A DNA stretch of 23,313 bases from JBBQZP01 sp038207585 (GTDB lineage Bacteria > Pseudomonadota > Alphaproteobacteria > Rhodobacterales > Rhodobacteraceae), in the NCBI GenBank assembly GCA_038207585.1, contig JBBQZP010000045.1, forward strand, positions 1 to 23,313. Direction: 5' to 3'. Positions 1 to 6,991 of the stretch are shown one piece after another. Below the pieces are notes generated by a model that ran no database searches, was not told the DNA's origin, and worked only from the letters and a program-made list of their open reading frames with translations. How positions within the stretch are numbered: position 1 is the stretch's first letter; every line of letters starts with the position of its first letter. The position numbers were made by a program, and so were the translations under genes.

Positions 1-97
1 TTCGCGGCCAGTGGGTTCGGCTTTGTGGTGGCATGGGGTATCGCGGGGCGGATGCATCCGCGCCTTGGGGTGGCACGGCCGTCGCGCGGCGGGCAGG

Positions 98-1120
98 TCA
101 TGCAGGCTTCAGCCTGATCACCGAGTCTGCGGCGGCGACAACCGCCGCGCGCGCCGGAATGAAGTCGATCCCCAGAAGGGTTCGTGCGCGGGAGTTGTCG
201 AGCCAGTCGATCTTGCCAAGGCTGGGTACAATCGTGCGGATTTCTGCATCGAAAAGGCCAAGCACCCGCATCAAGGCGTTGGGCGCGCGGCGGGTCACGA
301 TTTTGCGGTTGGGGAAGTGATCCCTGATCGCCTGCGCCATCTCGTGAAACCACAAGGAGCCTTCGGCGGCGATGATGCGCTGGCCCTTGGATGCATCAAG
401 CTGCAAGGCGCGCAGATGTGACTGCGCCACATCGCGAACATCGACAATGGGAAAGCCGATCTGCGGCAGCATCGGATCTTTGGCCGACAACAGCCGCTCG
501 ATCACCCGCAGAGACGTGCCGTAATGCGCATCCAGTGCCGGGCCAAGGACGAAGGTCGGGTTGATTGTGGTCAGCGCCATGCCGGGTGCGTCGTTGGCGA
601 CAAAATCCCACGCCGCGCGTTCGGCCATGGTTTTGGAGCGGGAATAGGCCGTGATCGTCGGGCTGGTAAGGTCGGACCAGTCGGCCTCGTCATGGCTGGT
701 GCGGCCGGGGCGCAGGGGGCTGTCCATCACCGCCGCCGAGGATGAGGTCAGCACCACCCGCGCAACGCCCGCCTGACGCGCCGCGCGCAGGGCCCGCAGC
801 GTGCCGTCAACCGCCGGGCGGATCAGGTCTTCGGGGTTTTTCGGTTGCACCAGCGGAAAGGGCGAGGCGGTGTGCATTAGCGCATCCACACCCGCCATCG
901 CGTCAGCCCATCCGTCATCGCTGCCCAGATCAAGGGGCGCAAAGGTCAGGTTCTGCAAACTTACGGGGTCGGTCAGATGCGGGCGCAGGGCGTCTTTCAC
1001 CTCATCCGTGCGCGCGGTGTTGCGCATTGATCCGCGCACCGCGTAGCCTGCGTTCAGTAGTTTGACTGCGCAATGTTTGGCGATGAAGCCGGAAATTCCG
1101 GTCAAAAGGACGGTTTGCAT
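98..1120 (-). CDS. NAD(P)-dependent epimerase/dehydratase, dihydroflavonol-4-reductase-like
   Basis: This 340-residue protein belongs to the extended short-chain dehydrogenase group that includes dihydroflavonol/cinnamoyl-CoA reductases and aldehyde reductases. The Rossmann motif TGISGFIAKH sits at residues 7-16, the catalytic Ser is in LTSSSAA (about 124-130), and the YSRSK motif gives Tyr159 and Lys163. Family members reduce carbonyls, usually with NADPH; the substrate cannot be read from the sequence. The start at 1120 is chosen because the Rossmann strand MQTVLLTG begins there; the open frame continues upstream to 1408 but that part overlaps the next gene and looks non-coding. No strong Shine-Dalgarno is visible. 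It lies 88 bp behind the acyl-CoA dehydrogenase gene on the same strand, so co-transcription is possible but unproven. Confidence 0.85.
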   Translation of the reverse strand: MQTVLLTGISGFIAKHCAVKLLNAGYAVRGSMRNTARTDEVKDALRPHLTDPVSLQNLTFAPLDLGSDDGWADAMAGVDALMHTASPFPLVQPKNPEDLIRPAVDGTLRALRAARQAGVARVVLTSSSAAVMDSPLRPGRTSHDEADWSDLTSPTITAYSRSKTMAERAAWDFVANDAPGMALTTINPTFVLGPALDAHYGTSLRVIERLLSAKDPMLPQIGFPIVDVRDVAQSHLRALQLDASKGQRIIAAEGSLWFHEMAQAIRDHFPNRKIVTRRAPNALMRVLGLFDAEIRTIVPSLGKIDWLDNSRARTLLGIDFIPARAAVVAAADSVIRLKPA

Positions 1121-1208
1121 GAGATGACCCTGTATCTGAACCATACGGTTCAGATATGTGGGGCGCGTGCTGATCTGGTCAAGCGGTTTGTCGCTGGACC
1201 GGTCCCCG

Positions 1209-2879
1209 TTACTCCAGCAAGCGGCGCGCGATGACCCCGGCCTGAATTTCGGCGGCGCCTTCAAAGATATTGAGAATTCGCGCGTCACAAAGAATGCGGC
1301 TGATCTGATATTCCAGCGCAAAGCCGTTGCCGCCGTGGATTTGCAGCGCATTGTCGGCCGCCGACCATGCCGTGCGCGCGCCCAGCAGTTTCGCCATGCC
1401 CGCCTCAAGATCGCAGCGCTTGTCGTGGTCTTTCTGCCATGCGCTGAAATAAGTCAGTTGCCGCGTCACCATGATTTCCACAGCCATCATTGCCAGCTTT
1501 CCGGCCACGCGGGGAAAGGCCAACAGTGGCTTACCGAATTGCTTGCGGTCGTGCGCATATTGCAACCCCACCTCCAGCGCGTTCTGTGCGACACCCACCG
1601 CGCGGGCGGCGGTCTGGATGCGGGCGGATTCGAAGGTTTGCATCAACTGCTTGAAGCCCTGACCTTCGACCCCGCCCAACAGGTTTTCGCCCTTGACCGC
1701 AAAGCCATCGAACGCAAGTTCATATTCCTTCATGCCGCGGTATCCCAGAACCTCAATCTCGCCACCGGTCATGCCAGGGGTAGGAAAGGGGGCCGCATCG
1801 GTGCCGGGCATCTTTTCGGCCAGAAACATCGACAGACCCTTGTAGTCGGATGTTGCGGGGTCGGTGCGAGCCAGCAGGGTCATCACATGGGTACGCGCGG
1901 CGTGGGTGATCCACGTCTTATTCCCGGTGATCTGCCAATCGTCGCCCTGCCGCACGGCACGGGTACGCAGTGCGCCAAGGTCAGACCCGGTGTTTGGTTC
2001 TGTAAACACTGCCGTGGGCAAGGTCTCGCCGCTGGCGAGTTTCGGCAGCCATTGCGCCTTTTGCGCATCGGTGCCACCGCACAGGATCAGTTCGGCGGCA
2101 ATCTCCGACCGGGTGGCCAGCGAGCCGACACCGATATACCCGCGCGACAGCTCTTCGGACACCACGACCATCGAGGCTTTGGACAGGCCAAGCCCGCCGA
2201 ATTCCTCGGGGATGGTCAGGCCGAACACGCCCATGTCGGCAAGGCTTTCGATGATCTGCATCGGGATAAGTTCGTCGCGCAGATGCCAGCCGTGGGCGTG
2301 GGGCGTCACCTCGGTATCGGCAAAGCGGCGGAACTGATCGCGGATCATTTCCAATTCGTCATCCAGCCCGGTTGCCCCAAAGGTCGCGCGGCCGTGATTG
2401 TCTTGCATCAACGCCACAAGCTGCATCCGGGCGGCATGGGTGTTGCCGCTTTGGCAAAGCGTCATGATGGCAGGGGTATCCAGTACCGCGCCGTCGATGC
2501 CGATGTCGGACAGGCGCACAATCTCGCCCTGGCTCATCGGGATGCCGCCCCGGATCTGGTTCAGGTATTCACCAAAGGCGATCTGGTGGATCAGTTGCTC
2601 CATCTGCCCGAACTGCCCGGCGGTGGTCAGACGGTCGGCCCAGCCCTGCATCTGTTCCAGACTTTGCGCATATGTCGCGAGCCACGCAAGGCCGTGGGCG
2701 GCGGTCTGATGCGCCTCGATAAGGGGGGCGGACACGCGACCCGCGTCGGTGACAAGGCCGCGCAGATGCTCCGTTGCCGCCACCAGAAGATCACGCACCG
2801 GCGGCAGGGTCTGGGCGGTCAGCGCCAGCAGGTCGGGGAGCACGGCGTTGGCGGGCGGGGGCGTTCCATCATGCGGCAT
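1209..2879 (-). CDS. mcd: (2S)-methylsuccinyl-CoA dehydrogenase-like acyl-CoA dehydrogenase
   Basis: A 556-residue FAD-dependent acyl-CoA dehydrogenase with an extra N-terminal region of about 150-170 residues ahead of the standard fold. That architecture and the overall length match methylsuccinyl-CoA dehydrogenase (Mcd) of the ethylmalonyl-CoA pathway, which oxidises (2S)-methylsuccinyl-CoA to mesaconyl-CoA and passes electrons to ETF. Visible family signatures are FGLTIPEEFGGLGLS, the FAD-contacting TEPNTGSDLGALRTRA, KTWITHAAR, HDRKQFGKPL and the C-terminal NIFEGAAEIQAG, whose Glu540 is the likely catalytic base. The start MPHDGT is chosen because GGAG lies about 8 bases upstream and the frame further upstream reads as non-coding. 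The Mcd assignment rests on length and the N-terminal extension; a related long acyl-CoA dehydrogenase remains possible. etfBA for electron transfer are in the same window. Confidence 0.85.
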   Translation of the reverse strand: MPHDGTPPPANAVLPDLLALTAQTLPPVRDLLVAATEHLRGLVTDAGRVSAPLIEAHQTAAHGLAWLATYAQSLEQMQGWADRLTTAGQFGQMEQLIHQIAFGEYLNQIRGGIPMSQGEIVRLSDIGIDGAVLDTPAIMTLCQSGNTHAARMQLVALMQDNHGRATFGATGLDDELEMIRDQFRRFADTEVTPHAHGWHLRDELIPMQIIESLADMGVFGLTIPEEFGGLGLSKASMVVVSEELSRGYIGVGSLATRSEIAAELILCGGTDAQKAQWLPKLASGETLPTAVFTEPNTGSDLGALRTRAVRQGDDWQITGNKTWITHAARTHVMTLLARTDPATSDYKGLSMFLAEKMPGTDAAPFPTPGMTGGEIEVLGYRGMKEYELAFDGFAVKGENLLGGVEGQGFKQLMQTFESARIQTAARAVGVAQNALEVGLQYAHDRKQFGKPLLAFPRVAGKLAMMAVEIMVTRQLTYFSAWQKDHDKRCDLEAGMAKLLGARTAWSAADNALQIHGGNGFALEYQISRILCDARILNIFEGAAEIQAGVIARRLLE

Positions 2880-2924
2880 GGCTGTTCTCCGGATTTGGAC
2901 CGGGTTTAATCCCTTCGCAGGTGC

Positions 2925-2962
2925 AGCGCAATTATAATACGCAGGATGATCGCAAAAAGACC
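2925..2962 (-). promoter_or_regulatory. candidate promoter for the mcd-like gene
   Basis: On the minus strand a perfect TATAAT occurs at 2936-2931, about 52 bases from the mcd start codon, in the only AT-rich patch of this divergent intergenic region. A CTTTTT hexamer lies 17 bp upstream as a poor -35. The motif is symmetric enough that a plus-strand TATAAT also reads at 2933-2938 and could serve the divergent permease gene. This is a sequence match only. Confidence 0.35.
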
Positions 2963-3045
2963 GAAAATGTCGCGGCGCCATCGGCGGGCCAAAGGGCTTT
3001 CCAACCCGGCGCGGCTTTGACACACAGGGGCAAAGGGGGTGGCAC

Positions 3046-3816
3046 ATGGAAAGTATTGCGGCAGGTCTGACCCCACTGGCCTTTGCGGCGGCGATTGCGA
3101 TCACGCTGTTCGCGGGTTTTGTGAAGGGCACAGTCGGCTTTGCCATGCCGATGATCATGATTTCAGCCTTCGGGTCGATCATGCCACCCGAAACGGCGCT
3201 GGCGGCGCTGATCCTGCCGACGCTTGTGACCAACCTTAGTCAGGCATTCCGGCATGGCGGGGCTGCGGCTTGGCAGGCGACACGGACATATTGGCGGTTT
3301 CTAGCGGCGACGGTGATCTTCATTCCGATTTCGGCTCAGTTCGTTAGGTTGATCCCGCAAGAGGTGTTTCTGGTGCTGCTGGGCCTGCCGATCACCGCCT
3401 TTGCGGCGCTGCAACTGGCGGGGCGAAGCCTTGCGGTCCGGCTGGAGCATCGCACCCGCGCCGAATGGGCTTTGGGTGTGGTGGGTGGAATTTATGGCGG
3501 AATTGCCGGGGTCTGGGGGCCGCCGTTGCTGGTTTATCTGCTGTCGGTTGGCGCAGACAAGGCCGAGACGGTGCGCGTGCAGGGGGTGATTTTCCTGATC
3601 GGTGCAGTGGTTTTGCTTGGCGCGCATCTGTCATCAGGCATTGTCACCTTGCAGACCGGCGCTTTGTCGGCGGTTCTGATCCTGCCTGCGATGCTGGGGC
3701 TTTTTGCGGGATACGCGATGCAGGACCGGCTGGATCAGGTGCGGTTCCGGCGCTGGACACAGGTGCTTCTGGTGCTGACCGGGCTGAACCTGATCCGCCG
3801 TGCCGTGGGTCTATGA
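3046..3816 (+). CDS. TauE/SafE-family membrane permease
   Basis: A 256-residue integral membrane protein of the TauE/SafE (TSUP) family, whose members export sulfite, sulfoacetate or other small organic anions. About eight hydrophobic segments are visible, and the family's two repeated signatures appear as FVKGTVGFAMPMI (residues about 25-37) and VGGIYGGIAGVWGPPLLVYLL (about 145-165). The substrate cannot be inferred. An AGGGGG Shine-Dalgarno sits about 7 bases before the ATG. It is transcribed divergently from the acyl-CoA dehydrogenase gene, and its stop codon overlaps the tail of the convergent DUF3859 gene by 6 bp (3811-3816), leaving no room for a classical terminator. Confidence 0.85.
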   Translation: MESIAAGLTPLAFAAAIAITLFAGFVKGTVGFAMPMIMISAFGSIMPPETALAALILPTLVTNLSQAFRHGGAAAWQATRTYWRFLAATVIFIPISAQFVRLIPQEVFLVLLGLPITAFAALQLAGRSLAVRLEHRTRAEWALGVVGGIYGGIAGVWGPPLLVYLLSVGADKAETVRVQGVIFLIGAVVLLGAHLSSGIVTLQTGALSAVLILPAMLGLFAGYAMQDRLDQVRFRRWTQVLLVLTGLNLIRRAVGL

Positions 3817-4356
3817 GGCCAGGCTTTCGCCTTTGCAGACCGAAAGACCAAGCGGAGCCTGTTCGGGCGGCACAACCTTGAACGGCTGGTTGAACAGAAC
3901 CGTGCCGTCCCCGGTGCGGACCTGAATGGACCAATCGCCCTGCAGCACCTCTTTGGGCAGATCAAAGCGATACAGGTTCACACCCCAATCGTCGGCTGCA
4001 AGTTCTGTCGTCCAGCTTTGCTCAGTCCGCCCGGTGGGGGCCATCGGCGGGTGCGTCACCACAACTTCTACAACAGTGCGCGGCGTGCCGGGGGCAAGCC
4101 GCATCTGGATGCCAAAGCCCACATCAAGCGCCGCCGGAATGGTGGTAGTCTGCAAGCCAAGCCGGGGTGTTTCGCTGAACTGATCAACGGTGCCCTGATC
4201 GGTGTTCGGGGCCTCGGACTTGCCGGAGAGCGGCACGCGGCAAAAGATGCCGACGTCGCCGATCATCAGCGGCGGCAACGCGGTTTGTGCCACCACCGGC
4301 CCGGCAAGGACCAGCGCGAAAAGGCTAACCCAGAGCCGCCGCCTTGACGTCTGCAT
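3811..4356 (-). CDS. secreted DUF3859-like protein of unknown function
   Basis: A protein of about 181 residues with a clear N-terminal signal peptide: Arg-rich start, hydrophobic core WVSLFALVLAGPVV, and probable cleavage near VVAQ. The mature part resembles DUF3859: GDVGIFCRVP near its N-terminus, then TTTIPAALDVGFGIQMRL, then a beta-rich C-terminal half. No function is established. The start is uncertain: ATG at 4356 or at 4371 would both give a signal peptide, and both lie inside the 3' end of pckA. The gene may therefore be translationally coupled to pckA. The family call comes from remembered motif resemblance and should be checked by HMM search. Confidence 0.7.
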   Translation of the reverse strand: MQTSRRRLWVSLFALVLAGPVVAQTALPPLMIGDVGIFCRVPLSGKSEAPNTDQGTVDQFSETPRLGLQTTTIPAALDVGFGIQMRLAPGTPRTVVEVVVTHPPMAPTGRTEQSWTTELAADDWGVNLYRFDLPKEVLQGDWSIQVRTGDGTVLFNQPFKVVPPEQAPLGLSVCKGESLAS

Positions 4357-5923
4357 CAATGAACGGAACATATTGACCGAAGTTATCGGCAAACATGCCC
4401 ACCAGTTTTGCCGCCTGTGCATCATAGGCATCAGCATTGCCCCAGGTCTGACGTGGGTTCAACAGCTTATCCTCGACGCCGGGCACCGACAGCGGTACCT
4501 CGAACCCGAAATTCGGGTCTTTGCGGAAGGCACCCTTGGCCAGCGTGCCATCCAGCGCCGCCGTCAGCAGCGCGCGTGTGGCCTTGATCGGCATCCGCCG
4601 CCCGGTGCCATAAGCGCCACCCGTCCAGCCGGTGTTCACCAGCCAGCAGGTGGCCCCGTGGCGCGCAATCTTTTCCTGCAAAAGCTTGCCATACACCTCG
4701 GGTCGGCGCGGCATGAACGGTGCGCCGAAACAGGTCGAGAACGTGGGTGTTGGTTCCGTAACCCCGCGTTCCGTGCCCGCAACCTTGGAAGTGAAGCCGG
4801 AAAGAAAGTGATACATCGCCTGCGCCGCGGTCAGCCGGGCAATGGGTGGCAGCACGCCAAAGGCATCGCAGGTCAGCATGATGATGTTTTTCGGATGGCC
4901 CCCAAGCCCCGTGGTCGACGCGTTCGAGATATACTCCAGCGGATAGGCGCAGCGGGTGTTGGCGGTGAGGCTGTCATCGTCAAAGTCGATCTCCAGCGTG
5001 TCGGGGTTGTAGACGACGTTTTCCACAACCGTGCCGAAACGGTGGGTCGTGGCGTAAATCTCGGGCTCTGCCTCTGCCGACAGGTTGATTGTCTTGGCGT
5101 AGCAGCCGCCTTCAAAGTTGAAGGTGCCGGTATCGGACCAACCATGTTCATCATCGCCGATCAGCGTGCGCGCGGGGTCTGCTGAAAGCGTGGTCTTGCC
5201 GGTGCCCGACAGGCCAAAGAACACCGCCGCATCCTCCGGATTGCCCACGGCGTGGTTGGCCGAACAGTGCATCGGCATCACGCCCTTTTCAGGCAAAAGG
5301 TAATTGAGCAGGGTGAAGACCGACTTCTTGTTCTCGCCCGCGTAAGCCGTGTTGGCGATCAGGATCAGCTTTGCGTCAAAGTTCAGCACGATTGCCGTTT
5401 CCGACCGGGTGCCGTGCCGCGCCGGATCGGCCTTGAACGACGGGCAGTTCAGGATCGTCCATTCCGGTTTGAACGTGGCGAGTTCGGCGCGGTCGGGCCG
5501 GCGCAGCAGGTGGCGGATGAAAAGCCCGTGCCAGGCCAATTCCGTGACAACCCGCACGTCAAGACGGTGTGCGGGATCGGCCCCGGCGTAAAGATCCTGC
5601 ACGAAATAATCGCGCCCCTGCATGTGGGCCAGCATGTCGGCGTGCAACTGCGCGAAGGCGTCGGGTGCCATCGGGGCGTTGTTGTCCCACCAGATCGAGT
5701 CTTCAACAGACGCCGAGCGGACCACGAATTTGTCCTTCGGCGACCGACCCGTGAACTGGCCCGTCGAACACAGGAATGCACCGCCAATCCCCAACCGCCC
5801 CTCGCCGCGCTGAACAGCCGCCTCGATCAACGCGGGCTCTGTCAGGTTGTAATATACCGTTCCCAGCCCCTGAATGCCCTGATCCTCAAGCCGGTATGCG
5901 CAAGCGGTCTGTGTCTGGTTCAT
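4325..5923 (-). CDS. pckA: phosphoenolpyruvate carboxykinase (ATP)
   Basis: A 532-residue, full-length ATP-dependent PEP carboxykinase, the cytosolic enzyme that converts oxaloacetate plus ATP to PEP plus CO2 and opens gluconeogenesis. The kinase-1a P-loop GLSGTGKT is at residues 237-244 and the metal-binding LIGDDEHGW (kinase-2) follows at 254-262. The signatures STGQFTGRSPKDKF, SANHAVG and FEGGCYAKTINL are also present. The start MNQTQT is preceded by AGGAAGAA about 8-14 bases upstream on the minus strand; an upstream in-frame ATG at 5992 is ignored because it has no ribosome site and adds an Arg-rich, non-homologous stretch. Its upstream region carries the tandem operator-like repeats at 6068-6100, which suggests regulation by a LacI-type carbon regulator. 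Confidence 0.97.
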   Translation of the reverse strand: MNQTQTACAYRLEDQGIQGLGTVYYNLTEPALIEAAVQRGEGRLGIGGAFLCSTGQFTGRSPKDKFVVRSASVEDSIWWDNNAPMAPDAFAQLHADMLAHMQGRDYFVQDLYAGADPAHRLDVRVVTELAWHGLFIRHLLRRPDRAELATFKPEWTILNCPSFKADPARHGTRSETAIVLNFDAKLILIANTAYAGENKKSVFTLLNYLLPEKGVMPMHCSANHAVGNPEDAAVFFGLSGTGKTTLSADPARTLIGDDEHGWSDTGTFNFEGGCYAKTINLSAEAEPEIYATTHRFGTVVENVVYNPDTLEIDFDDDSLTANTRCAYPLEYISNASTTGLGGHPKNIIMLTCDAFGVLPPIARLTAAQAMYHFLSGFTSKVAGTERGVTEPTPTFSTCFGAPFMPRRPEVYGKLLQEKIARHGATCWLVNTGWTGGAYGTGRRMPIKATRALLTAALDGTLAKGAFRKDPNFGFEVPLSVPGVEDKLLNPRQTWGNADAYDAQAAKLVGMFADNFGQYVPFIDADVKAAALG

Positions 5924-6067
5924 TTCATTTTCTTCCTGCGCAAATCGGGCGCGGTCAGGGGAAAGGCGGTTCCTGCGGCGGCGAACTGCCATGACGGCCG
6001 CGAAATCGGGCCTCGTAACATTGCTATAACATACGGTATTTATTGAGGAACAGCCTGCAATTGCACC

Positions 6068-6080
6068 GTTAGCGCAACCA
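6068..6080. promoter_or_regulatory. LacI-type operator-like site 1 (pckA distal half)
   Basis: The sequence GTTAGCGCAACCA occurs here and is repeated identically 20 bp later. It resembles an imperfect version of the palindrome GTTAGCGCTAAC, the kind of site used by LacI-family carbon regulators such as CceR in Rhodobacterales. Read toward pckA it is about 53 bp upstream of a possible start site near 6021, a position compatible with activation. The regulator assignment is inference. Confidence 0.55.
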
Positions 6081-6087
6081 CGAAAAG

Positions 6088-6100
6088 GTTAGCGCAACCA
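6088..6100. promoter_or_regulatory. LacI-type operator-like site 2
   Basis: This is the second exact copy of GTTAGCGCAACCA. The copies start 20 bp apart, which is about two helical turns and would put bound proteins on the same face of the DNA. It could serve pckA, chvI or both. Confidence 0.55.
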
Positions 6101-6279
6101 AAGATGTTTTCAGACCCGCGCTTTGGGCGGACTGCGGCAAATTAGTCAAACCTTCAGAGTTTTCGTATCCCTTTGACGCAGTGCGCAGGGGTGATTCGCA
6201 GTTAACAGTTGATTCTTTTGACCAAAACCGGGAATGTCGTGGAAAAAATAATGTAACGAGCAGACGGGAAAAAAAGCAG

Positions 6280-6981
6280 ATGTCAAGGATCGCCCTTGTG
6301 GACGACGACAGGAATATCCTGACGTCGGTGTCGATGACTCTTGAAGCCGAGGGCTTTGAGGTTGAAACCTATAACGACGGACAGTCAGCACTGGATGCGT
6401 TCAATCGCCGCCTGCCCGACATGGCCGTGCTTGATATCAAGATGCCGCGGATGGACGGGATGGACCTGTTGCAGCGTCTGCGCCAGAAAACCGCGATGCC
6501 GGTGATCTTTCTGACCTCCAAAGACGATGAGATAGACGAGGTTCTGGGCCTGCGGATGGGGGCCGATGATTACGTCAAGAAACCCTTCAGCCAGCGCCTT
6601 CTCGTCGAACGCATCCGCGCGCTTTTGCGCCGTCAGGAGGCGATTGCGACGGGCGAAGTGGCCGTGACCGAAGAAACCAAGATAATGGAGCGCGGCCATC
6701 TGCGGATGGACCCCTTGCGCCATTCGGTCAGCTGGAAGGGCAACGACGTCTCTTTGACTGTGACGGAATTCCTTTTGCTTCAAGCGCTTGCGACCCGCCC
6801 CGGTTTCGTGAAAAGCCGCGATCAGCTGATGGACGTGGCCTACGACGATCAGGTTTACGTCGATGACCGCACCATTGACAGCCACATCAAGCGCCTTCGC
6901 AAGAAGATGCGGACCGCCGACAATGATTTCTCGGCCATCGAAACGCTCTACGGTATCGGATACCGCTACAACGAAGAATGA
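6280..6981 (+). CDS. chvI: ChvI-type response regulator
   Basis: A 233-residue OmpR-family response regulator. The receiver domain (residues 1-120) shows the acidic pocket VDDD, phospho-acceptor Asp52 in VLDIKMPRMDG, Thr79 in FLTSK and Lys101 in YVKKPF. The C-terminal winged helix (about 130-230) includes LTVTEFLLLQAL, the recognition stretch YVDDRTIDSHIKRLRKK and the wing ETLYGIGYRY. ChvI proteins control envelope, acid and host-interaction genes in alphaproteobacteria. The ATG at 6280 is chosen because the receiver begins at once; the frame is open upstream without homology. The kinase gene chvG starts 10 bp after its stop. Assignment as ChvI rests on the DNA-contact helix and on chvG-hprK synteny. 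Confidence 0.95.
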   Translation: MSRIALVDDDRNILTSVSMTLEAEGFEVETYNDGQSALDAFNRRLPDMAVLDIKMPRMDGMDLLQRLRQKTAMPVIFLTSKDDEIDEVLGLRMGADDYVKKPFSQRLLVERIRALLRRQEAIATGEVAVTEETKIMERGHLRMDPLRHSVSWKGNDVSLTVTEFLLLQALATRPGFVKSRDQLMDVAYDDQVYVDDRTIDSHIKRLRKKMRTADNDFSAIETLYGIGYRYNEE

Positions 6982-6991
6982 GCGTTCGCAG

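Larger units (their letters stand above)
5924..6279. promoter_or_regulatory. divergent pckA / chvI intergenic control region
   Basis: These 356 bp hold no convincing gene. The part near pckA is AT-rich for this genome (about 6017-6047), with a TATGTT or TTATAG -10-like hexamer on the minus strand, and the two operator-like repeats lie just upstream of it. The part near chvI (about 6120-6279) contains TTGACG at 6173-6178 and TTGACC at 6218-6223, but neither has a good -10 at proper spacing, so I do not place the chvI promoter. A small minus-strand open frame at 6146-6391 runs into chvI and is taken as noise. Confidence 0.6.

Noticed and set aside
1158..2909. A 583-codon plus-strand open frame opposite the acyl-CoA dehydrogenase gene
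   Set aside because: It is the antisense shadow of a clear acyl-CoA dehydrogenase in GC-rich DNA; the translation is rich in His, Arg and Gln with no family motif.
3017..3022. TTGACA as a -35 for the permease gene
   Set aside because: Only 23 bp separate it from the start codon, leaving no proper -10 or leader with a ribosome site.
4202..5185. A 327-codon plus-strand open frame opposite pckA
   Set aside because: It is antisense to PEPCK motifs and low in recognisable protein features.
6173..6223. chvI promoter from TTGACG or TTGACC
   Set aside because: Neither hexamer has an acceptable -10 at 16-18 bp, so no position is claimed.
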